Positions 8,756 to 17,684 are shown, counted from the first letter of the stretch. The stretch is DNA of 64,000 nucleotides from Alloscardovia macacae (GCF_002259705.1 NZ_MWWT01000004.1:1-64000); one strand, 5' to 3'. Notes: generated by a model from the letters alone, not told the origin. Translations and numbers: made by a program.

Positions 8756-9562
8756 TTACAGCGCTTCCTGCTCCTGTCCTTTAGACTCTTCAGGATCCTG
8801 AGACTCCATGAGAACAGTTGCATCGTCGTCGTCTTCTCCCGGCTCAGCAACTGCTGCACCTACTGTCTCACTCTCCGGGGATGCTTCGCTCTCCGCAGCC
8901 TTCGCGCGCAGCATCCGTCCACGCACGACGGCCACCACGGCCGCCACTACGAGAACGAGGCCGGCTACCACGAGCACTGCTCCCATTCCGAAGAACCGCA
9001 TATTATCCGCGATAAAGAGGCTGTCTGGGTATCCATCCAGCACGATGAAGCTGATGGCTGTGATGACCATGCCGAGGATGGCGAGGAACGCGACGAAGAC
9101 GTTTGGCGTTTTATTATCCTCGTATTTATTCACGAGATGCACCTGGACTCGTGGACGGTCTGCCGCGCGGTACAGCGGCGGCTGGGCCATGCGTGGAGTC
9201 TGCGCGTAGAACGGCACCTGCTGGCCCGGCTGAGACCCCGGCTGAGCCTGCACGCCCGGCTGAGCATACGGCTGCCCCGGATATCCCGTACCTGGCTGAG
9301 GGTACCCACAGTACGGAGTATATGGCATGTATGGCGCTGCGCCCGGCTGACTCGGCTGACCCGGCTGTGCAGGCATCCCCTGTGCAGGCTGAGGCTGACC
9401 CGCCTGCGGCATCGCCTGAGTCGGCGCGCCCTGCAGATACGCTGGGTTAATAGGCTGCGTCTGATCCTGATCCTGGCCCTGAGCCTGCCCCTGATTCTGA
9501 CTCTGGCCCGCCGAGTGCGGACCTGCTGGCATCGGCATCGTCGTGTTCTCGAAATTTTCCAT
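8756..9562 (-). CDS. Gln/Pro-rich membrane protein, unknown function
   Basis: 268 aa. Residues 1-125 are low complexity (Q, P, G, A, with repeated QPG/QPA units). Two hydrophobic segments follow (about 150-172 and 188-212), and the tail is acidic (EDDDDATVLMESQDPEESK). The start follows AGGAATACATC, 11 bp behind the stop of the upstream PspC-domain gene, so they are co-transcribed. The disordered N-terminus before the membrane resembles many actinobacterial envelope proteins, but no family is recognised. Location beside the PspC locus suggests a role in envelope homeostasis; this is inference. Confidence 0.75.
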   Translation of the reverse strand: MENFENTTMPMPAGPHSAGQSQNQGQAQGQDQDQTQPINPAYLQGAPTQAMPQAGQPQPAQGMPAQPGQPSQPGAAPYMPYTPYCGYPQPGTGYPGQPYAQPGVQAQPGSQPGQQVPFYAQTPRMAQPPLYRAADRPRVQVHLVNKYEDNKTPNVFVAFLAILGMVITAISFIVLDGYPDSLFIADNMRFFGMGAVLVVAGLVLVVAAVVAVVRGRMLRAKAAESEASPESETVGAAVAEPGEDDDDATVLMESQDPEESKGQEQEAL

Positions 9563-9573
9563 GATGTATTCCT

Positions 9574-11055
9574 TTATGCTTCCGTGAATGTGACGGTTCC
9601 GAATGGCATGAGCGTGCGTACGTGCAGTTCGATGTCCTTGTCGAGGCGACCGTCGCGCTCCTGCTCGTACGCCTTTTCAAGCGCGTCATACGTCGAGCCG
9701 AGCAGCGGCCCCACGTCCGTCCAGTTCCAGCGCAGGTCGTCGTTATCCGTTTTTACTGAGAGGAAGGAGAAGTTATCGAAGTCGTCCGCATCGTATCCGC
9801 GCGAGTCCGTTCCGTTTGGCGAGTTTTCCAATTCTTTCTTCTTCTCGCTGAATGCATCGCGGAAACGCTGGGCGTACTTACTCCGGACGTTTTCGAGCAC
9901 ACGGTTATTCCAGCCTGTGCCACCATCATCAGTGATTACTCCTAGCTTATCCGACCCATAGCTGCAGCCGCGAGGCACGCGCACATTCAGGTTTACGCTG
10001 CTCACATTCACGTTAAAAGTGCCTGCTGGGCAGGAGGATTCCACGCTCTGACCGTCATAATTCGTCCACGTGTGCTTGCCCATCACGCTCTCCCAGTCAG
10101 TCAGATCCAGGGTCACGTTCGCCGTGTGGAACTTATCCGTGGAAGTGAAAACTACTCCTTCGGTCAGCTTCTTCTCGAGGTTCTTCGTAATCTTCAGCGT
10201 CTCGCCATTACCCACCATGACGCGGTGTGGATATGTGCTGGAGACCTGACGCCCGTAGTTCAGCGTATAGCTCGACTCATACGCGTAGCTCGAACCCACA
10301 GCCACGGTGGTGATAATGAGGCACAGCACCACCCCGAAGGCAGCAAGTCCCGCATATCCGCCGCTCCTGCGTCCCATGAGTGCCAGCACGAGAGTGAGAA
10401 TGCACAGTGCCATAGTCACTGCCGTGCCCCACATCATCCACAGGCGAGCCCATGCGAGGTAGTCATAGGCGGAGATGCGGATGAATTGGCCAGAAAGGTA
10501 CGTCACTCCCGCACTCAGGAAGATCACAGCCCAGACGAGCAGACGCACGACCGGACCGGCGCTCTTACGCGTGCGGATGACGCGTTCGCGCTCGACGACG
10601 GGCAGCGGCGCGGCCACAGGCGGCACATACGCGGCCTGCGCGAACGCTCCAGCAGGCGCAGCAGCGGGTGCCGGCGCCTCAGCCTGGCTCACCGCGTGCT
10701 GAACGAGGATGAAGAAGGCCGCCACCGAGGCGAGCCCCCAGAAAGTCACCGCCGTACTCAGCGCGCCGATGATGAAGACGATGAGCGCCGCGATGGCCTC
10801 ACCGCTCGAGCGGCCCGCGGTAAAGAGGTCCTGCAGGAGGATCTCGCCGCGCGTGTTCGGCAGCAGCAGCCAAGCCAGCGGATAGACGAGCAGGCCTGCG
10901 CCCACGATGGTGAGCAGAATCATGAGGACGCGCACGAGCGCCACGTCCCAGCCGAGGCGCTGCGCGATGCCCGAGCACACGCCGCCCACCCAGCGCTGGT
11001 CGCCGCGAGTCATCTCAGAGCGGCGGAGCCAGGAAAAGAATGCATTATCGTTCAT
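9574..11055 (-). CDS. PspC-domain membrane protein
   Basis: About 493 aa. A PspC domain lies at the N-terminus (RWVGGVCSGIAQRLGWDVALVR then a long hydrophobic segment ending PNTRGEILL). Several further hydrophobic helices lie up to about 270 (residue numbers approximate). A long non-membrane C-terminal domain follows, with VFTSTDKFHTANVTLDLTDW-like beta segments, probably exported. The frame extends to 11100, but ATG 11055 follows CTGGAAGC and starts right at the PspC region. It is divergent from a sensor kinase with its own PspC domain. Together they look like a PspC/Lia-type envelope-stress module in which this protein is a sensor or effector; that role is inferred from context. Confidence 0.8.
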   Translation of the reverse strand: MNDNAFFSWLRRSEMTRGDQRWVGGVCSGIAQRLGWDVALVRVLMILLTIVGAGLLVYPLAWLLLPNTRGEILLQDLFTAGRSSGEAIAALIVFIIGALSTAVTFWGLASVAAFFILVQHAVSQAEAPAPAAAPAGAFAQAAYVPPVAAPLPVVERERVIRTRKSAGPVVRLLVWAVIFLSAGVTYLSGQFIRISAYDYLAWARLWMMWGTAVTMALCILTLVLALMGRRSGGYAGLAAFGVVLCLIITTVAVGSSYAYESSYTLNYGRQVSSTYPHRVMVGNGETLKITKNLEKKLTEGVVFTSTDKFHTANVTLDLTDWESVMGKHTWTNYDGQSVESSCPAGTFNVNVSSVNLNVRVPRGCSYGSDKLGVITDDGGTGWNNRVLENVRSKYAQRFRDAFSEKKKELENSPNGTDSRGYDADDFDNFSFLSVKTDNDDLRWNWTDVGPLLGSTYDALEKAYEQERDGRLDKDIELHVRTLMPFGTVTFTEA

Positions 11056-11171
11056 GCTTCCAGTATGCCGAATCTGTGGCGCGCGCGTTATCGGGGACAC
11101 CCCTGAATAACCCCCTATTCTCGCCTGATTCGAGGCCCGACTACTCGCCCTGACCCTCCTCGGATGGCATA

Positions 11172-12587
11172 ATGGACACTATGACTGAAAAAACGACTCC
11201 ACCACCACTCTACCCCGCGAAAGCACCGCTATACCGGCCCTACCAGGGGCGCGTCTTTGCCGGCGTATGCCGGGGAGTCGCACAGCATCTGGGGATTCCC
11301 GTGTGGCTCGTGCGGCTGGTGTTCGTGGTGCTCACACTGTCCTTCGGGCTGGGGATTATCGCGTATTTGTTCCTGTGGATTACGCTGCCGTCGTATAACA
11401 CGTCATATAACGTGGCGTATGGCATGGTGCCGGCTGGGCTGGCGCAGGCTCCGCTTGCGCAGGCTCCGCTGGCACAGCCGCTCGATCCCTCGGCGACCGG
11501 CGCACCTGCCGCCACCTCTCCTGCCGCCGCCTCCCCAGCTGAGTATGTGGGAGATACCATCGGCCGCGCCTTCGCACCCTCTGTAGGAACGGACGCCGCT
11601 TCGAACCGCACGTCATCCACACACAGTCAGGCCCCCGCTTCCACAGGCCCGTACCTGTGGAATATCATCGGCATTATTTGCGTGGGACTCATCATCATCT
11701 TTCTGGGGTTCGACTGGGCCGTGGAACGTCACATTCTCTCACCCGTTATCGCTGTGGAAGTGGCCATAGCCGCCGTGTGTGCGCTGGCTGTGTGGCTGTA
11801 CTTCGAGCGCGTAAATAAAGGGAGCATTCTTATGACGGGGGCTGCCCTGGCTGCGTTCATCGTGGGAGTCTTTCTTCTGCTCATGGTCATGTACGGGCGC
11901 CGCGCAGGCCTTCCTATGTTTGGCGTGTTCGTCATCGGCATTTTCAGCGCGTTTATCATCGCCGCGCCGTGGCTCGCGCACGCACATCAGAAATTGGCAG
12001 AAGAAACAGCGCAAAAAGAGCGCGAAGAACAGCGCGCAGATATGGCGGCTCATCTGCACGACTCGGTGCTGCAGACGCTGAACCTCATCCGGCAGAACGC
12101 GCAGAACGCGGAGGCCGTCGCCCAGCTCGCGCGCACGCAGGAACGAGAGCTTCGGCGCTGGCTGTACGAGGGACGCGAGGCCGAAAGCGTCTCGCTCGCC
12201 AGCAGTATGAAGCTCGTGGCGGGGCGCGTGGAGGACACGTACGGCGTGCCCATCGAGGTGATTACGGTGGGCGACGTGCAGCCGAGCGAGGCGACGGACG
12301 CTCTCGTGAGCGCGACGCAGCAGGCGCTGACGAACGCGTGCACGCATGGCGCGGCGCCAGTGTCGCTGTATGTGGAGTCGAGCGGTGGCGCGGGCGGCTC
12401 AGGCGGGCGCGTCGAGGCGTTCGTGCGCGACCACGGCGAGGGCTTCGATATCGCGAACGTACCGGCGGACCGCCTCGGTGTGCGCGAGTCTATCGTGGGC
12501 CGCGTGGAGCGTGCTGGAGGTACAGTAAAGATAGTGTCGCGCGCTGGCTGGGGGACGGAAGTGCGCATGAGTATGCCGCTGGGCTAA
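11172..12587 (+). CDS. PspC-domain sensor histidine kinase (HisKA_3/NarL type)
   Basis: About 470 aa inner-membrane kinase. N-terminal PspC domain (VFAGVCRGVAQHLGIPVWLV, about 28-47), then an Ala/Pro-rich linker and four to five membrane helices up to about 270. The HisKA_3 phosphoacceptor segment DMAAHLHDSVLQTLNLI follows at about 290-306. The ATP-binding part shows an N box (QQALTNACTHG), DHGEGFD and GLG-like DRLGVRESIVGR, ending GWGTEVRMSMP. The regulator gene follows 25 bp after its stop codon. The start may instead be ATG 11181, which lies about 7 nt behind CATAAT (a leaderless possibility). It probably senses membrane stress, as PspC-containing kinases do; the signal is unknown. Confidence 0.9.
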   Translation: MDTMTEKTTPPPLYPAKAPLYRPYQGRVFAGVCRGVAQHLGIPVWLVRLVFVVLTLSFGLGIIAYLFLWITLPSYNTSYNVAYGMVPAGLAQAPLAQAPLAQPLDPSATGAPAATSPAAASPAEYVGDTIGRAFAPSVGTDAASNRTSSTHSQAPASTGPYLWNIIGIICVGLIIIFLGFDWAVERHILSPVIAVEVAIAAVCALAVWLYFERVNKGSILMTGAALAAFIVGVFLLLMVMYGRRAGLPMFGVFVIGIFSAFIIAAPWLAHAHQKLAEETAQKEREEQRADMAAHLHDSVLQTLNLIRQNAQNAEAVAQLARTQERELRRWLYEGREAESVSLASSMKLVAGRVEDTYGVPIEVITVGDVQPSEATDALVSATQQALTNACTHGAAPVSLYVESSGGAGGSGGRVEAFVRDHGEGFDIANVPADRLGVRESIVGRVERAGGTVKIVSRAGWGTEVRMSMPLG

Positions 12588-12612
12588 GTGGTGCTGAGTG
12601 AAGGAGTGTCAA

Positions 12613-13302
12613 TTGATCCGAGTAGCTGTAGTAGATGACCACGAGATGTTTCGCGCGGGAGTCATCGGCGCGCTGAGCAGCGTGGGCGCGGATACGGTGG
12701 AGATAGTGGGCCAGGCGGGAGACGTGGACGGCTCGGTGGCCATGATCGCGGATACGCAGCCGGACGTGGTGCTGCTGGACGTGCATGTGCCGGGCGGTCA
12801 GGGAGGCGGCGGCGCGGAAATTCTCACGCGGTCTCGCGCTTTTTCCGCCGCGACGACGTTCCTGGCTCTGTCTGTGTCCGATTCCGCGGAGGACGTGGGA
12901 GCTGTGATCCGGGCGGGCGCGCGCGGATACGTGACGAAGGCCATCGGGCCGGCAGATTTGCTCGCATCCATTCAGCAGGTGTATGACGGGTATGCGGTGT
13001 TTTCCCCTCAATTGGCCGGATTCGTGCTGCAGGCGTTCCAGGGGGCGGGGACTGCTTCAGCGTCTCCTCAGCCGAGCGAGGCATCCGTTTATGAGGACGA
13101 CGACGAGCTGAACTCACTCAGTGAGCGCGAGCAGGAAGTCATGCGCCTCATCGCGCGTGGATATACCTATAAAGAAGTAGCAGCGGAGCTGTTCATCTCC
13201 ATTAAGACAGTGGAAAGCCATATGTCGAAAGTGCTGCACAAGCTCCAGCTCTCGAACCGCGCTCAGCTGACGCGGTGGGCGGCACAGAGGCGGATAGTGT
13301 AG
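12613..13302 (+). CDS. Response regulator, NarL/LuxR family
   Basis: 229 aa. Receiver domain residues 1-120 with the acidic pair in VAVVDDHEMF, phosphoacceptor Asp56 in VVLLDVHVPGG, a conserved Ser/Thr region (LALSVSD) and Lys in GYVTKA. A LuxR-type helix-turn-helix lies at about 165-225 (LSEREQEVMRLIARGYTYKE, TVESHMSKVLHKL). A TTG start at 12613 is chosen because AAGGAG lies 6 nt upstream and the receiver begins immediately (IRVAVVDDHE). The GTG at 12598 lacks a binding site. It is the partner of the preceding PspC-domain kinase. Its targets probably include the divergent PspC operon; this is inferred. Confidence 0.93.
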   Translation: MIRVAVVDDHEMFRAGVIGALSSVGADTVEIVGQAGDVDGSVAMIADTQPDVVLLDVHVPGGQGGGGAEILTRSRAFSAATTFLALSVSDSAEDVGAVIRAGARGYVTKAIGPADLLASIQQVYDGYAVFSPQLAGFVLQAFQGAGTASASPQPSEASVYEDDDELNSLSEREQEVMRLIARGYTYKEVAAELFISIKTVESHMSKVLHKLQLSNRAQLTRWAAQRRIV

Positions 13303-13405
13303 GGGGGCGAGCGGCACGGCGACGCAGCGACGCAGTGGCGCAGAGGCCCGGCAGAGGGGCTGCCAGATAGTGCTTCGCTGCACTGAGAAAATTTTCGGTA
13401 AAACT

Positions 13406-13503
13406 GCGAGTTTGTAGTCACGAATGACCGTTGACTTTATGAAGTCAACGCATAAACGGCTTAAGTCCGTAAAATCGGTGGTCATTCGTGACGACAAACT
13501 CGC
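13406..13503. repeat. Hairpin element, copy D (inverted mate of 13678-13767)
   Basis: Arms 13406-13429 and 13480-13503 pair over 24 positions with one mismatch (core GTCACGAATGACC). The 50-nt interior itself folds: GTTGACTT-TATG-AAGTCAAC (13430-13449) and a smaller ACGG/CCGT hairpin (13456-13470). The whole would form a branched, cruciform-like structure. It is the reverse complement of the element at 13678-13767 over both arms and the inner hairpin, so the two are diverged copies in opposite orientation. Confidence 0.85.
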
Positions 13504-13508
13504 GTTTT

Positions 13509-13655
13509 TCACATTTCGTTCACATCAGATAATGCATCTGCGAACGCGTCCTCTACAGACTGGTACCGCGTGGCATCGCGCTCTCCACGCATTATCTCGC
13601 GCGCTTCCTCTAGAGCAGCTTCAGTCTCCGCATTATATCGAGTTTCCTTAGTCAT
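13509..13655 (-). CDS. Mini-protein resembling the C-terminal half of RelB/DinJ antitoxins
   Basis: 48 aa beginning MTKETRYNAETEAALEEARE and ending FADALSDVNEM. The YNAETEAAL-EAREIM-G pattern followed by RYQSVEDAF matches, from knowledge of the family, the toxin-binding C-terminal part of RelB/DinJ antitoxins. The N-terminal ribbon-helix-helix DNA-binding half is absent. An ATG with AGAGGGAAGT upstream makes it translatable. No toxin gene is adjacent. It sits exactly between two inverted copies of a hairpin element (13406-13503 and 13678-13767), so it may be a remnant carried by a mobile unit or a decoy antitoxin. It could also be a decaying fragment. Confidence 0.55.
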   Translation of the reverse strand: MTKETRYNAETEAALEEAREIMRGERDATRYQSVEDAFADALSDVNEM

Positions 13656-13677
13656 ACTTCCCTCTTCTCTTTCCTGA

Positions 13678-13767
13678 GTTTGTAGTCACGAATGACACTC
13701 CCCTTGACGAGATTAAGCCATTCTTGCGTTGACTTCATAAAGTCAACGGTCATTCGTGACTACAAAC
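13678..13767. repeat. Hairpin element, copy E (inverted mate of 13406-13503)
   Basis: Arms GTTTGTAGTCACGAATGAC (13678-13696) and its exact complement (13749-13767) form a perfect 19-bp stem. The interior contains GTTGACTT-CATA-AAGTCAAC (13728-13747), the same inner hairpin as in copy D seen from the other strand. Located 37 bp beyond the stop codon of mvaS. Confidence 0.85.
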
Positions 13768-13804
13768 GCGCACTTATGAGCAAAATTTCTCTATTACGCA
13801 AAAC

Positions 13805-14962
13805 CTACTCCTCGCGCCGCGCATACTGGCGTTCCATCCCCACCACCCCTGTCAGCACGAATGGTCCGCAGTAGTAGTCAGGATTCGTGGCATAGTCCTC
13901 TGGCCCATACGGCACGGCATCGCGGAAGATGTTCTCGTACTCCCCCACGCTCACCTTCCGTCTCGCATCCAGCAGAGCATTCACGTCTGGCAGGAACTTC
14001 TCATACCCCTCGACCAACCGCCCGGTAAAGAGCTCGCCGACGGCTCCAGATCCGTAAGAGAAGAGGGCGAGTTGGCCTTCGAAAGCAGGAGAAGAGCACA
14101 GCAGCGAAAGCAAGCCGAGGTACAGCGACGCGGTGTAGAGGTTCCCCACGCGGCGGGAGAAAGCGATGCTCGACTGGAAGCGCGCGCGAAGCTCATCCGA
14201 CACCGCGTCCAGCTCAGCGAGCCGAGCCAGCGCCTTCGCGCCCATTTTCGTATACGGAAGATGGAAAAGCACAGCCGCGCAGTCAGCAGCGGACAGGCCA
14301 GACGCGCCCCATACGCGCGCGAAAAATTCGAGGTACTGCTCGGTCGAGTACTTGCCGCGCGCCTGCGCCTCATCCGTGTAGACCGGACGCCAGAAGTCCT
14401 GAATGCTCTCCGAGTAGACGGTCGAATCCGCAGAAAGCGCGAGAATACGCGGATTTTCGGACACGAGCATGGCCACTGCGCCGCCGCCCTGCGTCACCTC
14501 GCCGCCCGTGGCCAGACCGTACCGCGCCACGTCAGACGCGATGACGAGCGCCTGCGCGCCCGGATGAGCAGCTACGTAGTCGCGCGCGGTCAGCAGGCCA
14601 GCCGTGCCGCCGTAGCACGCCTCTTTAATCTCCATCACGCGAACCGTATGCGGAAGCCCGAGCAGCTCATGAATATACAGCGCACCTGCCTTCGATGCGT
14701 CCACGCCAGACTCCGTGCCGAGGATAACGAGGCCGAGACGCTCCGGGTCGATGTACGCGAGAAGATCTGCAGCAGCAGCCGCGCCCATGGTCACCGCATC
14801 CTGGCTCGACGGGATCACGGCCTGCTCATCCTGCCCGATGCCGATGGTGTACTTATCCGGATCCACGCCGCGCGCTTCGGCGAGCTCGCGCACGTCGAGG
14901 TAATACGCCGGAGTGTACATACTGATGCGGTCTATACCTATGTTTCCTCTGCTCGGCTTCAT
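13805..14962 (-). CDS. mvaS: Hydroxymethylglutaryl-CoA synthase
   Basis: 385 aa, the bacterial MvaS length. It condenses acetyl-CoA with acetoacetyl-CoA to HMG-CoA, the second step of the mevalonate route to isoprenoids. Seen: the nucleophilic cysteine 116 in EIKEACYGGTAG, the general-base glutamate in GTESGVDASKAG, FHLPYTKMGAKA with the substrate-binding histidine, and SYGSGAVGELF near the end. ATG 14962 lies one base behind the HMG-CoA reductase stop, with GGAG in the end of that gene, indicating translational coupling. An upstream in-frame start at 14989 would lie inside the reductase gene. Last gene of a thiolase-reductase-synthase operon. Confidence 0.95.
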   Translation of the reverse strand: MKPSRGNIGIDRISMYTPAYYLDVRELAEARGVDPDKYTIGIGQDEQAVIPSSQDAVTMGAAAAADLLAYIDPERLGLVILGTESGVDASKAGALYIHELLGLPHTVRVMEIKEACYGGTAGLLTARDYVAAHPGAQALVIASDVARYGLATGGEVTQGGGAVAMLVSENPRILALSADSTVYSESIQDFWRPVYTDEAQARGKYSTEQYLEFFARVWGASGLSAADCAAVLFHLPYTKMGAKALARLAELDAVSDELRARFQSSIAFSRRVGNLYTASLYLGLLSLLCSSPAFEGQLALFSYGSGAVGELFTGRLVEGYEKFLPDVNALLDARRKVSVGEYENIFRDAVPYGPEDYATNPDYYCGPFVLTGVVGMERQYARREE

Positions 14963-14963
14963 G

Positions 14964-16271
14964 TCAGTCTCCGTTCTCGCTCTGCTCATCCTGTGCGACG
15001 AGTTCGCGCGCGCGTGCAGCCGTGCGCTCGCTCGCCGGAAGTGCGCGCAGCTGGGCAGCGATACGTTCTATCTGCCCTCCGCTCGCTCCTGCAGCGATGG
15101 CGAGTGCATTCATCTGTAAATTCATATGCCCCGCCTGAATCCCTGGCCCGGCGAGCGCGCGGATGGCAGAGAGATTCTGCACGAGACCGAGGGCAGCGAG
15201 GACGTTCTTAAATTCCGTTATACTGCCGTACGCGCCCATAGCGCGCGCGGCCTTCGCGAGAGGAATGGAGCTCGCCGCTCCCCCCACGATGCCCACCTGA
15301 AGAGGCAGGCGGATACGGCCGAAAAGGTGACCGTTATCGAGGACAGTCCACGTGGATAGCGGCTGGTAGGAGCCATCATACGGTCCGGAGTGCGCAGCGA
15401 AGGCGTGCACGCTCGCCTCCAGCGCACGGGTGTCATTACCCGAGGCAAGAACAGCCGAGGATATGCCATTCATAATGCCCTTATTATGGGTGACAGCACG
15501 CAAGTAATCACTCTGAGACAGCTCAGACAGAAGCGCGATACGCTCCACAAGTGCTTGAGGATCCATGCCACGCACAGCTACATCCACCGGCTCGAGCTCC
15601 ACCTCGGCCGTGGTTACACTGTCATCACCAGCATTCGACAGGATGGCCACGAGGGCCTGTGCACCGAACCAGTCTTCGAAGACCGCACGGAGAGCTTCGG
15701 ATATGGTATTTACCGCATTTGCTCCCATGGCATCGCACGGATTAATAGTGAGAAGGATGCGCGTGAAGCGCCCGTCCGGCGTAGCGCGCACCTCGAGAGA
15801 CTCCAGTCCCCCGCCCCGTGCATGCATACTCGGTAGAGCCTCCTCAGCACGAGCGAAAAGGAATGTTTCACGTGAAACGATGACTTCCTGAGCATAGTCT
15901 GCCGAGACGTCATCCGAAAGAAAGACCACTTCGCCGAGAACGCGATGCGGCTCAGACTCGGCATGAATACCCGCGCGCGCAGTCATCCGCGCACCGTTCG
16001 ACGCCGCTGCCACCACCGAAGCCTCTTCGACCACGAGAGGAACGGTATACTCGCGGCCATTCACGCGAAGTCCCGGAACTACGCCGAGAGGCAGAGCATA
16101 CTGGGATATCTGATTTTCGATGAGATGCCCCGCCACGTCAGGCTCCAGAATGCCATGAGACTGCGCACGCGCAAAAGCCTCGTACTCCTCAGACCCGCCG
16201 AGTACGCCCTGCTCGCGCAGGACATCCAGACGCTCAGCAGCACTGAGCTGATAAAACTTCCTCGCAGCCAT
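14964..16271 (-). CDS. mvaA: Hydroxymethylglutaryl-CoA reductase (class II)
   Basis: 435 aa soluble enzyme reducing HMG-CoA to mevalonate. Class II features: Glu52 in IENQISQYALPLGV, DAMGANAVNT with the catalytic aspartate region, THNKGIMNG with the conserved lysine, and a GIVGGAASSIPLAKAARAMG segment. No membrane domain. Chosen start ATG 16271, two bases behind the thiolase stop; a longer frame to 16322 would overlap the thiolase. The coding sequence contains a parS-like site (15864-15879). The cofactor (NADH or NADPH) cannot be judged from the sequence. Confidence 0.95.
   Translation of the reverse strand: MAARKFYQLSAAERLDVLREQGVLGGSEEYEAFARAQSHGILEPDVAGHLIENQISQYALPLGVVPGLRVNGREYTVPLVVEEASVVAAASNGARMTARAGIHAESEPHRVLGEVVFLSDDVSADYAQEVIVSRETFLFARAEEALPSMHARGGGLESLEVRATPDGRFTRILLTINPCDAMGANAVNTISEALRAVFEDWFGAQALVAILSNAGDDSVTTAEVELEPVDVAVRGMDPQALVERIALLSELSQSDYLRAVTHNKGIMNGISSAVLASGNDTRALEASVHAFAAHSGPYDGSYQPLSTWTVLDNGHLFGRIRLPLQVGIVGGAASSIPLAKAARAMGAYGSITEFKNVLAALGLVQNLSAIRALAGPGIQAGHMNLQMNALAIAAGASGGQIERIAAQLRALPASERTAARARELVAQDEQSENGD
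15864..15879. other. parS-like ParB-binding site inside mvaA
   Basis: TGTTTCACGTGAAACG differs from the widely conserved chromosomal parS consensus TGTTTCACGTGAAACA only at the last base. It is embedded in coding sequence, as parS sites often are. Together with the site at 21871-21886 it suggests that this segment is near the replication origin. Confidence 0.75.
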
Positions 16272-16273
16272 AC

Positions 16274-17452
16274 CTAGGCCACTTCCACCTGCATAGCCAC
16301 GCCGATGCCGCCACCCACGCACAGTGCAGCCACGCCATGATGTTCTCCGCGAGCGCGCAGCGCGTGAATAAGAGTAGTAAGAATGCGTGCACCTGAGCAG
16401 CCCAGCGGATGCCCCAGAGCTATGGCTCCACCGTGTACATTCAGCTTCGCTTCATCCAGGCCGAGCTGCTGGCTGACTGCCAGCGACTGAGCAGCGAAGG
16501 CTTCATTTACTTCCACGAGGTCCATGTCATTCAGGCTAGCCCCCGTGGTCTTCATAAGCTTTTCGATGACGTGCTTCGGAGCATAACCCATAAAGTCGGG
16601 GTCGATGCCACCTTCGCAGTATCCGTGAATCTCAGCGAGATACTCGACGCCCTGCTCTTCAGCGAGATCCTTACGCATGAGAATAAGCGCGCAGGCACCG
16701 TCATTAATACCACTGGAATTACCGGCGGTCACAGTCCCGTCCTCCACAAACACGCTCTTGAGTCCAGCGAGCTTTTCGAGAGACGTATCTGGGCGTGGAG
16801 CTTCATCTGCATCCACGACCACATCACCACGGCGTGTGCGCACGGTCACCGGCACGATTTCAGCCGCGAAAGCGCCAGACTCGGCCGCCGCTACAGCCTT
16901 CTGATGGGATGCGAGCGCGAAGGCGTCCTGCTGCTCGCGCGTAATGCCGAACTCTGCGGCCACATTTTCTGCAGTCACCCCCATGGCTTCCCCGGTAAAC
17001 GCGTCGGAGAGACCGTCGCGGAAGATGGCATCGACCATTTCCGTGTTCCCGTACCGGAAACCGTCGCGCAGCTTCGGCAGGTAATGCGGAGCATTACTCA
17101 TGGACTCGGTACCGCCCACGAGGACCACGTCTGCGTCTCCCATGACGATGGCCGCCTGGCCGAGGCGCACTGCTTTCAGTCCCGATCCGCACACTTCATT
17201 AATGGTCATGGCTGTGGAGCCGGTGGCCATGCCTGCTTTCAGCGCTATCTGCCGGGCGACGTTCTGCCCGGAGTTCGCCTGGAGGACGTTCCCGAAGATA
17301 GACTGGTCTATGCTGTCCGCGCTCACTCCGGCGCGCTCGATGGCCGCGCGTGCGGCGAGCGTACCGAGGTCTACTGCGGACAGGGAGGCGAGCGCGCCGC
17401 CGAATCGTCCTATGGGCGTGCGCACGGCGCTGACTATAACTACATCTATCAT
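16274..17452 (-). CDS. Acetyl-CoA C-acetyltransferase (thiolase)
   Basis: 392 aa biosynthetic-type thiolase joining two acetyl-CoA into acetoacetyl-CoA, the first step of the mevalonate pathway. The acyl-accepting cysteine 88 lies in [11 protein letters not shown], the active-site histidine in [17 protein letters not shown], and the second cysteine in [11 protein letters not shown]. The gene leads the minus-strand operon thiolase-mvaA-mvaS with a 2-bp gap to mvaA. Its promoter must lie in the 232-bp gap shared with the divergent transporter. A thiolase in this operon makes the whole path from acetyl-CoA to mevalonate available from one transcript. Confidence 0.95.
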   Translation of the reverse strand: MIDVVIVSAVRTPIGRFGGALASLSAVDLGTLAARAAIERAGVSADSIDQSIFGNVLQANSGQNVARQIALKAGMATGSTAMTINEVCGSGLKAVRLGQAAIVMGDADVVLVGGTESMSNAPHYLPKLRDGFRYGNTEMVDAIFRDGLSDAFTGEAMGVTAENVAAEFGITREQQDAFALASHQKAVAAAESGAFAAEIVPVTVRTRRGDVVVDADEAPRPDTSLEKLAGLKSVFVEDGTVTAGNSSGINDGACALILMRKDLAEEQGVEYLAEIHGYCEGGIDPDFMGYAPKHVIEKLMKTTGASLNDMDLVEVNEAFAAQSLAVSQQLGLDEAKLNVHGGAIALGHPLGCSGARILTTLIHALRARGEHHGVAALCVGGGIGVAMQVEVA

Positions 17453-17684
17453 AACGGATTATAGTTTACGAGTTTTCTGGACGTTCGTGGGGTATCTGCT
17501 GAGCCTTTGCGCTATTCCTCTACAATTTTTCCTCTCTGAGCGTTCCGCCGCAGCGACGCATTTCCCGACACGCGCTTACGAAGCATCAAAAAATCCCCTA
17601 CGGTGGAAAAGTTGGCTCCCCTCCGTAGAAGAGGTCTATCCGCTCACGGGAAAATTGGGAGAAATAAGACAGAAGGAGAAAACT
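17453..17684. promoter_or_regulatory. Divergent promoter region, mevalonate operon / MFS-CBS gene
   Basis: 232 bp with no gene. On the plus strand TACAAT near 17521 is a possible -10. CTACGG (17597-17602) pairs with CCGTAG (17624-17629) as a small hairpin in the transporter leader. AAGGAG at about 17673 fixes the GTG start at 17685. No operator is recognised. Confidence 0.4.
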
